15,270 nucleotides of DNA from DATDRM01 sp035291705 (GTDB lineage: Bacteria > Chloroflexota > Anaerolineae > Anaerolineales > UBA4823): positions 1 to 15,270 of the forward strand of contig DATDRM010000219.1 in assembly GCA_035291705.1 (NCBI GenBank). The letters are read 5' to 3'. Of this stretch, positions 1 through 7,177 are shown one piece after another. Under the pieces are notes generated by a model. It was not told the origin of the DNA and ran no database searches. It saw only the letters and a list, made by a program, of their open reading frames with translations. The translations under genes and the position numbers were made by a program. The number at the start of each line of letters is the position of its first letter. Positions within the stretch are counted from its first letter, which is position 1.

Positions 1-2
1 CG

Positions 3-833
3 CGCTTCGACGTGGCTTACGCCCTGATCCAGGCCATCGAAGGCATGGACCTGGTGCGGGCGCAGCTCCTGGCTGAGATCGTCTACCGCCTTCGCCAGGG
101 CCAGCCCACCCTGACCTCCTTCGACCGCCTCAATCCCGAGATGCAGGAGCGCATCACTTTCTCCCTGGGCGGGTGTTATGAAGCTTTGCGAATATGGATC
201 GAGAACTATATCCCCCGCCCGGTGGAAGAACTGGACTACTTCTGGAGCCGCTTGTTCGGCGAGCTGCTTTCCCAGCCTGGGTATGGTTTTCACCGCGACT
301 ACGATAAAGGTAAGGTGGCTGCTAACCTGATCGAGTCGGCGCGCAAGTTCCGCTGGGTCGTCGCCGGGAACCTGCCTGAGGATGAGACCCCCTTGGGTAA
401 GGAGTACGTCCAGATGGTCCAGGATGGGGTGGTGGCGGCGCAGTACATCCGCAGCTGGGAACTGGAAGCCGAGGACGCCGTATTGCTTGCCCCGGCCTAC
501 ACCTTCCTGATGGCCAACCGGCCGGTAGAGTACCAGTTCTGGCTAGACGTCGGTGGCCAAGGCTGGTTTGAACGTCTCTACCAGCCGCTCACCCACCCCT
601 ATGTGCTCAGCCGCCAGTGGGAAGTCGGATCGGTCTGGACAGATTCGGATGAAGTCCAGGCCAACCTGCAGTCTTTACATCGCCTGACGCTTGGCCTGGC
701 GCGCCGCTGTCGCCGCAAGATTTACCTGGGCTTGAGCCAGCTCGGCGAACAGGGCTTCGAGCAGCAAGGTCCCCTGCTCAAGGCTATTCAGCGCCTCTTA
801 CGCGACCTTCCCGCTGAGGCCCCACTTGTCTAG
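3..833 (+). CDS. C-terminal part of a UvrD/Rep-like helicase-related protein (5' end outside window)
   Basis: The frame is open to the left edge, so this is the 3' part of a longer gene; the GTG at 12 need not be the true start. No Walker A or DEXQ motif is in the visible part. The last 70 residues contain LTLGLARRCRRKIYLGLS, which looks like a weakened SF1 helicase motif VI (normally VGLTRAR), followed by a conserved-looking EQGFEQQGPLL stretch. The gene lies 65 bases before a complete SF1 helicase, which is followed by a PD-(D/E)XK nuclease. By analogy with AddB and AdnA, it could be a helicase-like partner subunit that lacks catalysis. The family assignment is an inference from the C-terminus and the context. 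That the segment codes is clear from codon use, length and the absence of a competing frame. Confidence 0.6.
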   Translation, partial: RFDVAYALIQAIEGMDLVRAQLLAEIVYRLRQGQPTLTSFDRLNPEMQERITFSLGGCYEALRIWIENYIPRPVEELDYFWSRLFGELLSQPGYGFHRDYDKGKVAANLIESARKFRWVVAGNLPEDETPLGKEYVQMVQDGVVAAQYIRSWELEAEDAVLLAPAYTFLMANRPVEYQFWLDVGGQGWFERLYQPLTHPYVLSRQWEVGSVWTDSDEVQANLQSLHRLTLGLARRCRRKIYLGLSQLGEQGFEQQGPLLKAIQRLLRDLPAEAPLV

Positions 834-854
834 CCAATTAACGGATCATCCGCT

Positions 855-894
855 TACCTGGCTACCTTTATACCTGACTACCTGTTTACCACCA
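855..894 (+). repeat. 8-nt tandem array TACCTGNN upstream of the helicase gene
   Basis: TACC begins at 855, 863, 871, 879 and 887, an exact 8-base period over five units, four of them TACCTG or TACCTT. The array fills most of the 65-base gap between the partial gene and the helicase ATG at 899, and no Shine-Dalgarno sequence is visible there. Its function is unknown. Confidence 0.75.
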
Positions 895-898
895 GCAA

Positions 899-3151
899 AT
901 GTTTACCCCTCGTCCCAAACAGCAAGAGATCCTCGCCTACCGTGGCGGTAAGATGGGCGTCTCCGCCGTGCCTGGCAGCGGCAAGACGCAGATTCTCTCC
1001 TATCTGGCAGCCGAGATCATCGCCAGCGGGCTGCTCGAGGACGATCAGGAGGTGCTGGTCGTTACCCTGGTCAACGCCGCCGTAGATAACTTCTCCCGCC
1101 GGGTGAGCGCTTTCGTCCAGCAGCGCGGCCTGCTGCCCTACCTGGGTTACCGGGTGCGCACGCTGCATGGCCTGGCGCACGATATCGTGCGCGAGCGGCC
1201 GGGGCTGGTCGGTCTGGACGAGGACTTCCAGATCATCGACGAGCGTGCTGCAGATCAGATCCTCGAGGAGGTCGCCAGAGCCTGGCTGCGCGGGGACTCA
1301 TATGCGTTGGATGAATATCTCAATCCTGAAGAAGAGACCCGGCACGATTGGATCCGCCGCGATCAACTGCCTGACCTGGTCAGCGGCCTGGCCTCCAGCT
1401 TCATCCGCTACGCCAAAGATCTGCAGCTCACACCTCCCGTCTTGCGTTCCCAGCTGGACCGGTTGCCTGTTCCCCTGCCGCTGGCCGAGATGGGCTGCGC
1501 CATCTATGCCGACTACCAGCGCGCCCTGGCTTACCGCGGCGCAGTCGACTTTGACGACCTGATTCGCCTGGCGCTCCAGTCCCTGGAGCTGGATGGGCAG
1601 TACCTGCAGCGCCTGCGCCAGCGCTGGCCGTATATCCTGGAAGACGAGGCCCAGGACAGCAGCCGCCTGCAAGAAAAGGTCCTGCGCCTGTTGGTAGGAG
1701 GGGATGGCAATTGGGTGCGCGTCGGCGATCCCAACCAGGCCATCTTCGAAACCTTCACCACCGCCAGCCCCCAATTCTTACGCGATTTCTTGACCGAAAC
1801 TGGCGTTCAAGCCCAGGAATTGCCCGATTCTGGGCGTTCCACCCTAAGCATCATCACCCTCGCCAATCATTTGATCCAGTGGACGCAAACCGAGCACCCG
1901 CGCCCTGAAGTGCGCGACGCCCTGGCTGAGCCGTTAATTAAGCCTGCTCCGCCCGGCGACCCCCAGCCTAACCCGCCCGACGATCCCAGGCAAATCCGCA
2001 TCATCGACAAAAAATTATCCCCCGAGCGCGAGATTCAGGCTGTGGCCGACTCGCTTGCCCGCTGGTTGCCGGCTCATCCAGACGATACCGTGGCCGTGCT
2101 CGTACCGCGCAACCAGCGGGGCTTTGAACTGGTCACCGAGCTCAAGCGCCGCGCTTTGGATTACGTCGAGGTCCTGCGCAGCACCAGCTCTACCCGCCAG
2201 GCTGCGGGAACCCTGGGTTCCGTGATCAATTATCTGTCCGACCCTGGATCGGCGAGCAAGCTGGAGACGGCTTATCAGGCCTGGCGGCGCGCCGAAAGGG
2301 AAAACGTCGAGACCGCCGGACGAGTGAAACAGGTTGCTGAATTGCTGGGCAAATGCCGCCAGGTCGAGGATTACCTCTGGCCGCGCGCCGGCCAGGACTG
2401 GCTGGAGGGGCTATCCCTTCTCGAAGAAGACGCAGGGATTTACGCAGAACTAGAAGCATTCCGCCACCTCGCCCGGCGCTGGCAGGGAGCAGCTCAATTG
2501 CCCATCGACCAGCTGCTGCTCAGCGTGGCGCAGGATTTGTTCCAGCTTCCCGCCGACCTGGCCATCGCCCATAAGCTGGCCCTGATCCTGCGCCGGGCGA
2601 GCGCCTCCCACCTGGAGTGGCGATTACCGGAGCTCTCCCAGGAATTGGGTGTGATCGCCCGCAACGAGCGCCGTTTCCTGGGATTCAGCGACGAAGATAC
2701 CGCCATTGAACCCGATCGTTACAAAGGCAAGGTCTTCGTCACCACCATGCACAAGGCCAAGGGATTGGAATGGGACCGGGTCTACCTGATGTCGGTCAAC
2801 AACTATGATTTCCCATCTGGGATGGCAAACGACCGCTACATTTCTGAGCCCTGGTACCTGCGTGACCATTTGAACCTTGAAGCGGAAGCCCTCGATCAGC
2901 TGGACATCGCCTTCTCCACCGACGAAAATACCTGGTACAAAGAGGGCATGCCAACCCATCAGGCGCGCCTTGACTACGTCGCCGAACGGCTGCGCTTGTT
3001 GTATGTGGGCCTCACCCGCGCCAGACGGGAGCTGATCGTCACCTGGAACACCGGTCGTAATAACGAACGAACGCCTGCCCGGCCGGCGCTCCCCTTTGTC
3101 GAGCTGCTTTCATTTTGGGAAAAACACCTTGGAGGAGCACCGGAATCATGA
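899..3151 (+). CDS. UvrD/Rep-type superfamily 1 ATP-dependent DNA helicase
   Basis: This 750-residue protein has the full set of SF1A helicase motifs: a Q-motif region (Q8/Q9), Walker A AVPGSGKT at about 23-30, motif II DEAQD at 249-253, motif III VGDPNQAIFETF near 275, motif V TTMHKAKGLEWD near 615-628, and motif VI YVGLTRARREL near 701-711. UvrD/Rep helicases unwind DNA 3'-5' in repair and recombination. No nuclease domain is fused to it; the nuclease is the next gene, whose ATG overlaps this stop codon (ATGA), so the two are probably translated together and may form one helicase-nuclease. The ATG at 899 is the first plausible start and puts the Q motif near the N-terminus as expected. No Shine-Dalgarno sequence is seen; an 8-nt repeat occupies the leader. 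The helicase call is secure, but the exact subfamily (UvrD, PcrA or AddA-like) is not. Confidence 0.93.
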   Translation: MFTPRPKQQEILAYRGGKMGVSAVPGSGKTQILSYLAAEIIASGLLEDDQEVLVVTLVNAAVDNFSRRVSAFVQQRGLLPYLGYRVRTLHGLAHDIVRERPGLVGLDEDFQIIDERAADQILEEVARAWLRGDSYALDEYLNPEEETRHDWIRRDQLPDLVSGLASSFIRYAKDLQLTPPVLRSQLDRLPVPLPLAEMGCAIYADYQRALAYRGAVDFDDLIRLALQSLELDGQYLQRLRQRWPYILEDEAQDSSRLQEKVLRLLVGGDGNWVRVGDPNQAIFETFTTASPQFLRDFLTETGVQAQELPDSGRSTLSIITLANHLIQWTQTEHPRPEVRDALAEPLIKPAPPGDPQPNPPDDPRQIRIIDKKLSPEREIQAVADSLARWLPAHPDDTVAVLVPRNQRGFELVTELKRRALDYVEVLRSTSSTRQAAGTLGSVINYLSDPGSASKLETAYQAWRRAERENVETAGRVKQVAELLGKCRQVEDYLWPRAGQDWLEGLSLLEEDAGIYAELEAFRHLARRWQGAAQLPIDQLLLSVAQDLFQLPADLAIAHKLALILRRASASHLEWRLPELSQELGVIARNERRFLGFSDEDTAIEPDRYKGKVFVTTMHKAKGLEWDRVYLMSVNNYDFPSGMANDRYISEPWYLRDHLNLEAEALDQLDIAFSTDENTWYKEGMPTHQARLDYVAERLRLLYVGLTRARRELIVTWNTGRNNERTPARPALPFVELLSFWEKHLGGAPES

Positions 3152-3993
3152 CCCTGCCGAGCGATTTTCTTTTCAGCCAGGGCAACCTGCAAGATTATGT
3201 AGACTGCCGCCGCCGTTTCCAACTGCGCTATCTGGAGCGGCTGGCCTGGCCGGCCATCGAAGCCGAACCGGCCGGGGAGAACGAGCAGCGCCTGTTGAAT
3301 GGGGCTGCCTTCCACCGCCTGGTGCAACAGCACCTGCTCGGCATGCCTGCCGAGCGCCTGTCCGGATTGGCTGGAGGGACCAAGGGTGACCTCCCGCGCT
3401 GGTGGCGGAATTACCTGGAATCCGCCCCAAGCTTGTTGGATTCAAACGAGACGCTTGGTGTGGAAGTGTCGCTTGCAGCTCCCCTGGAAGGCTACCGCCT
3501 GGTGGCGAAGTACGACGCCATCCTGCGTATCCGGTCGGAGTCCGGCATGCGCCTGGCAGTCATCGATTGGAAGACCTCCCATAAGCGCCCGCCGCGCCAA
3601 TGGCTGGCCGAGCGCCTGCAAACCCGCGTCTACCCTTTCTTGTTGGTTGAAGCCGGGGCTGCGTTGAACGGCGGCCAGCCAATCCAGCCCCACCTGGTCG
3701 AGATGGTTTACTGGTTTGCAGGTTTCCCCCAAGAACCGGAGCGTTTCCCTTATAGCGCCGGGCAATACCACAAGGACAAAGTTTTTTTGGCCGGGCTGGT
3801 GATGGAGATCGCCGGCCTGCCAGAGGGGGATTTCCCCCTCACTCAGCACGTCGAACGTTGCGATTATTGCACCTATCGTTCATTGTGTGAGCGCGGCGTC
3901 CAGGCCGGTCCCCTCCCCCGTATGGAGGAGGTCGCGGTCGAGCGTATCGATTTCGCCCTGGACTTTGACCAGATTGCCGAGATAGAATTCTGA
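3148..3993 (+). CDS. RecB/Cas4-like PD-(D/E)XK nuclease with probable 4Fe-4S cluster
   Basis: I chose the ATG at 3148 because a strong GGAGGAG lies at 3132-3138 and the start overlaps the helicase stop as ATGA. The frame stays open 11 codons upstream to a TTG at 3115, which is less likely. The 281-residue product has the RecB-family nuclease set: H56 (GAAFH), D123 (AKYDAI), D140 and K142 (IDWKT), and Q158-x3-Y162. One cysteine near the N-terminus (C20, in DYVDCRRRF) and three near the C-terminus (C238, C241, C247) reproduce the Cys arrangement that holds a 4Fe-4S cluster in AddB and Cas4 proteins. It probably degrades DNA ends opened by the neighbouring helicase. There are no cas genes or CRISPR repeats nearby, so a Cas4 role in spacer acquisition is not supported. 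Confidence 0.9.
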   Translation: MTLPSDFLFSQGNLQDYVDCRRRFQLRYLERLAWPAIEAEPAGENEQRLLNGAAFHRLVQQHLLGMPAERLSGLAGGTKGDLPRWWRNYLESAPSLLDSNETLGVEVSLAAPLEGYRLVAKYDAILRIRSESGMRLAVIDWKTSHKRPPRQWLAERLQTRVYPFLLVEAGAALNGGQPIQPHLVEMVYWFAGFPQEPERFPYSAGQYHKDKVFLAGLVMEIAGLPEGDFPLTQHVERCDYCTYRSLCERGVQAGPLPRMEEVAVERIDFALDFDQIAEIEF

Positions 3994-4059
3994 CGAAAGA
4001 CGAATGACCAACGACGAACGTTCGTCCTTTATCATTCGTCCATCGTCCTTCGTTCTTCA
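3992..4059 (+). repeat. 7-nt-period array with inverted halves (GAC then GTC) between nuclease and recJ
   Basis: GAC starts at 3992, 3999, 4006 and 4013, exactly 7 apart, and the first overlaps the nuclease stop codon TGA. The second half is in the opposite orientation: CGTC at 4023, 4037 and 4044, and CGTT at 4051, again in a 7-base register. The halves meet in a perfect 14-base palindrome (GACGAACGTTCGTC, 4013-4026). A further 9-base arm, GACGAATGA at 3999-4007, pairs with 4032-4040. The transcript could fold into a long imperfect hairpin. There is no U-tract, so it is not a standard terminator. Confidence 0.75.
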
Positions 4060-4068
4060 TCCTTCCTC

Positions 4069-6429
4069 ATGTCCTCCTGGCTCGAACCTCAAGCTATCCT
4101 TTTTCCCGATGAATTCCAGCGCGGCGTTGGTGGTCATCCGTTAATCGCTGAAGTGCTGGCGCGGCGTGGGGTAACCGCCCTGGCCGAAGCCAGGGCCTTC
4201 CTCGATCCGCAAGTTTATCTCCCCACCTCGCCCCTGGAACTGCCCGGGATGGAGCGGGCTGTCGTCAGGCTGATCGACGTCATCCGCAAAGGCGAAGCCA
4301 TCTGCGTCTGGGGTGACTTCGATGTGGACGGCCAAACGGCAACCACCCTGCTGGTCTCCACCCTAAAAGAATTGGGGGCAAACGTCACCTACCATATTCC
4401 GGTTCGGGAGACAGAGTCACATGGCGTAAACCTTCCGGTTTTGCAACAGGTGATCCAGGCCGGGGCGCAGCTGATCTTGACCTGCGATACCGGCATCAGC
4501 GCCCACACCGCCATCGATTATGCCAATGCCCAAGGGGTGGATGTGATCGTCACCGACCACCATGACATCCCTGAGCATCTGCCCGCCGCCTGCGCGCTGG
4601 TCAACCCGAAGTTACTCCCGCCCGGGCATCCCTTGGAAACCCTGCCTGGAGTGGGAGTGGCTTACCAGCTGGCCGAAGCTCTCTATGTGCAGACCGGGCA
4701 TCCCGGTGGCGCCAGCCAGTTCCTCGACCTGGTCGCCCTGGGGATCGTAGCTGACCTGGCTTTACTCAAGGGAGAAAGCCGTTACCTGCTGCAGCGCGGG
4801 ATCGAAGCCTTGCGCACCCCCGCCCGCCTCGGGCTGAAAGTCATGCTGGAAACGGCCGAGATCGACCCGGCCGGGTTGACCGAGGAGCATATCGCCTACA
4901 TCCTGGGTCCGCGCTTAAACGCCCTCGGCCGACTGTCTGACGCCAACCAGGCAGTGGAGTTCCTGACAACGCTGGACCTCGGCCGGGCGCGCCTGCTGGC
5001 GGAGCAGCTGGAAGGATTGAACGCCGAGCGCCAGCTGCAAACCGAGCAGGTCTTTCAAGCCGCCCTGGCGCAGCTCGAGCGCGATCCTTCCCTGTTGGAT
5101 TCCGCCGCGCTGGTATTGTCACATCCGGCCTGGCCGGCGGGGGTGATCGGCATCGTCGCCAGCCGCCTGGTGGAACGCTACAACCGCCCGGTGGTGCTGA
5201 TCTCGGCCCCACCGGGCGGGAGCGCCCGCGGATCGGCCCGTTCGGTGGCAGGCTGTAATATCACCGCGGCCATTGCCGCCCAGGCCGAGCTGCTGTCCAG
5301 CTTCGGCGGCCACCCAATGGCGGCTGGCCTCACCATCCCAACCGAGCGCATCCCCGAATTCCGCCGTGCCCTCTCGAAAACGGTGCGCGAGATGCTCGGA
5401 GAAGGCCAGCTCGAGAGGGCTTTACAGATTGACGCTTACCTTCCCCTGTCGGGCTTGTCCCTGGAGCTGGTTGCTGACCTGGAGCGCCTGGCCCCGTTCG
5501 GGGCGGGCAACCCGGCGGTGACCCTGGCCTGCCTTCGCCTCACTCTGATCAGCCAGTCGACGTTTGGCCGGCGTGCCGAACACCTTCACTTGGTCGTCGT
5601 AGACGAGCAAGGCGTCTCCCATAAAGTGATCTGGTGGGGCGGAGCAGGCTGGCCTCTGCCCGAAGCGCTGCCGAATGGGGCGCGCTTTGACCTGGCTTAT
5701 GTCGTCCGCGCCAGCGATTACCGCGGCCAGCGTGAGGTGCAGGTCGAGTGGTTGGACGCCCGCCTGGTCACGGAACCACTGACGGAGATGCGGCCAGCCG
5801 CACCCCCAATCCTCATTCAGGATAACCGCCGCCAGGATCATCCATTGCCTCTGCTGAAGGCGTTGCTCGCCCAGGAAGACCTCCAGGTGTGGGCCGAGGG
5901 GGAAGCCCTGGAGCGTCTGGTCGAGCAGGGGATCGTTGCTCGGAACCGGCTCGCTCTGGAGAAGGGGCCTGGCCTGGCGATCTGGACTTCTCCACCCGGG
6001 CCGGCGGAGCTACGGGTTGTGCTGGCGGCCGTCTCTCCGCAGACGGTTTATCTGTTTGGCGTCGACCCCGAGAGGGACCGGCTGGAAGCGTTTTTGTCGC
6101 GCCTGGCCGGCCTGGTCAAGTTTACGCTGCGGTCGAACCAGGGACAGGCCAGTTTACCAGCTCTGGCAGCCGCCACCGCGCAGCGCCAGAGCACAATCCG
6201 CGCTGGGATCGACTGGCTGGCGGCGCACGGCCAGCTTGCGGTGCTGAGCGAGGCGGGAGACGAAATTTTGCTTGGGGAGGGGGCCCAACAAGAGAGTGCC
6301 AGGCTGTCTGAGAACACCGCCCACCTTAAGGACCTGTTAGCGGAAACCGCCGCCTACCGCGCCTACTTCTCTAGAGCAGAACCGGACGCGTTAATTTCCC
6401 CGGGGAGTTCAAATTCAACTGAAGACTGA
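4069..6429 (+). CDS. recJ: Single-stranded-DNA-specific 5'-3' exonuclease RecJ
   Basis: The 786-residue product is RecJ, which degrades ssDNA 5'-3' in recombination and mismatch or base-excision repair. The DHH domain shows WGDFDVDG (D83, D85, D87), the motif CDTGIS (D140) and TDHHD (D163, H164, H165), which bind Mn/Mg. The DHHA1 domain has GSARGSARSV and SFGGHPMAAGLTI. An OB-fold region follows at about 470-560. Beyond the usual core there are about 220 more residues (about 565-786), including a possible winged-helix stretch (LAAATAQRQSTIRAGIDWL) and an AYRAYF motif near the end; extensions of RecJ occur in other phyla, for example Deinococcus. The ATG at 4069 directly follows the 7-nt array and has no Shine-Dalgarno sequence. 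The C-terminus NSTED runs into the next array. Placement after the helicase-nuclease pair suggests joint work in DNA-end processing. Confidence 0.95.
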   Translation: MSSWLEPQAILFPDEFQRGVGGHPLIAEVLARRGVTALAEARAFLDPQVYLPTSPLELPGMERAVVRLIDVIRKGEAICVWGDFDVDGQTATTLLVSTLKELGANVTYHIPVRETESHGVNLPVLQQVIQAGAQLILTCDTGISAHTAIDYANAQGVDVIVTDHHDIPEHLPAACALVNPKLLPPGHPLETLPGVGVAYQLAEALYVQTGHPGGASQFLDLVALGIVADLALLKGESRYLLQRGIEALRTPARLGLKVMLETAEIDPAGLTEEHIAYILGPRLNALGRLSDANQAVEFLTTLDLGRARLLAEQLEGLNAERQLQTEQVFQAALAQLERDPSLLDSAALVLSHPAWPAGVIGIVASRLVERYNRPVVLISAPPGGSARGSARSVAGCNITAAIAAQAELLSSFGGHPMAAGLTIPTERIPEFRRALSKTVREMLGEGQLERALQIDAYLPLSGLSLELVADLERLAPFGAGNPAVTLACLRLTLISQSTFGRRAEHLHLVVVDEQGVSHKVIWWGGAGWPLPEALPNGARFDLAYVVRASDYRGQREVQVEWLDARLVTEPLTEMRPAAPPILIQDNRRQDHPLPLLKALLAQEDLQVWAEGEALERLVEQGIVARNRLALEKGPGLAIWTSPPGPAELRVVLAAVSPQTVYLFGVDPERDRLEAFLSRLAGLVKFTLRSNQGQASLPALAAATAQRQSTIRAGIDWLAAHGQLAVLSEAGDEILLGEGAQQESARLSENTAHLKDLLAETAAYRAYFSRAEPDALISPGSSNSTED

Positions 6430-6484
6430 CGACTAATGACTGGTGACTAATCTCCGTCCTTCGTCCTCCGTCCATCTTCCGTCC
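6424..6484 (+). repeat. 7-nt-period array with inverted halves between recJ and the DEDDh exonuclease
   Basis: GAC starts at 6424, 6428, 6431, 6438 and 6445, with GACTAAT units and the recJ stop codon embedded. The array then switches to the CGTC orientation at 6455, 6462, 6469 and 6480, with a degenerate CTTC at 6476. The spacing is 7, 7, 7 and 4. It has the same layout as the array at 3992-4059. The CGTC half occupies the place of a -35 box for the promoter at 6485. Confidence 0.7.
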
Positions 6485-6493
6485 TGTTATAAT
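6485..6493 (+). promoter_or_regulatory. Extended -10 promoter (TGTTATAAT) for the DEDDh exonuclease
   Basis: A perfect TATAAT at 6488-6493 is preceded by TG one base upstream, which makes an extended -10 element. It ends 10 bases before the ATG at 6504. With the usual 6-8 base gap to the start site, the transcript would have a leader of only about 3 bases. No -35 box and no Shine-Dalgarno sequence are visible. The same 9-mer precedes the DsbA-like gene. Confidence 0.65.
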
Positions 6494-6503
6494 CCCTCCA
6501 CTT

Positions 6504-7061
6504 ATGCCCATCTCCCACTCTCTTGAAACCTTCATCTCCGTCGACGTCGAGACCGCTGGGCCGAATCCGGGCCAATACTCCCTGCTCGCCATCGGCGCAT
6601 GCAGGCTGGAAGAGCCTCAACAGACTTTCTACGTCGAGCTTCAGCCCGTGAATTGGAATTTGACGCCCGAATCTTACGCCGTCCACGGCCTGTCTCTGGA
6701 GGTGCTGGCAGAGAAGGGCCTACCACCGGCTGAGGCCATGGCAAGTTTCGAGGCCTGGTTAGAGGAGGTGGTCCTCCCGGGAGCGAAAGCGGTCTGCGTG
6801 GCTTTCAATGCCCCTTTCGATTGGATGTTCCTCTGCGATTATTTTCACCGCTTCCTGGGGCGCAATCCCTTCGGCCATACCGCCCTGGATATGAAAGCCT
6901 ATTACATGGGCCTGACCGGTTCTACCTGGGTAGAGACCTCCATGACCTATATTGCCCGGCGATACCTGGGTAATCGTCCGCTCACCCATAACGCCTTGCA
7001 GGATGCCATCGACCAGGCCGAGATCTTCCGCAAGATCCTCGCCGGATCTGCCGGCGAGTAG
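6504..7061 (+). CDS. DEDDh 3'-5' exonuclease (DnaQ/RNase T-like)
   Basis: This 185-residue single-domain protein has the DEDDh exonuclease motifs: D14 and E16 in Exo I (SVDVETAG), D106 in Exo II (FNAPFDW), and H162 with D167 in Exo III (HNALQDA). Such enzymes remove nucleotides from 3' ends of DNA or RNA with two metal ions. Family members include the proofreading subunit of DNA polymerase III, RNase T and oligoribonuclease. The motif spacing and length fit a stand-alone enzyme, but the substrate cannot be read from the sequence. It follows recJ but probably has its own promoter, a TGTTATAAT just before the ATG, so the mRNA may be leaderless. A DNA repair role is suggested by context only. 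The start at 6504 places Exo I ten residues from the N-terminus, as is usual. Confidence 0.9.
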   Translation: MPISHSLETFISVDVETAGPNPGQYSLLAIGACRLEEPQQTFYVELQPVNWNLTPESYAVHGLSLEVLAEKGLPPAEAMASFEAWLEEVVLPGAKAVCVAFNAPFDWMFLCDYFHRFLGRNPFGHTALDMKAYYMGLTGSTWVETSMTYIARRYLGNRPLTHNALQDAIDQAEIFRKILAGSAGE

Positions 7062-7105
7062 TCAGCTAATTCTGTAACACCTGCTCTATTAGATCGTTTA
7101 AATTT

Positions 7106-7134
7106 TTGACCTTGACGCTCTTTGCGCCTATGCA
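7106..7134 (+). promoter_or_regulatory. Weak candidate promoter before the 441-residue protein
   Basis: TTGACC at 7106-7111 (and TTGACG at 7112-7117) resembles a -35 box. TATGCA at 7129-7134 lies 17 bases after the first, but matches the -10 consensus at only three positions. It sits in the 116-base gap before the 7178 gene. Confidence 0.25.
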
Positions 7135-7177
7135 TTGATTCTTCCCCAACAATTCGGTAAGTAAGGAGTATATCGCC

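Noticed and set aside
1298..1774. 158-residue minus-strand frame
   Set aside because: It is antisense to the helicase motifs II and III and has no family signal.
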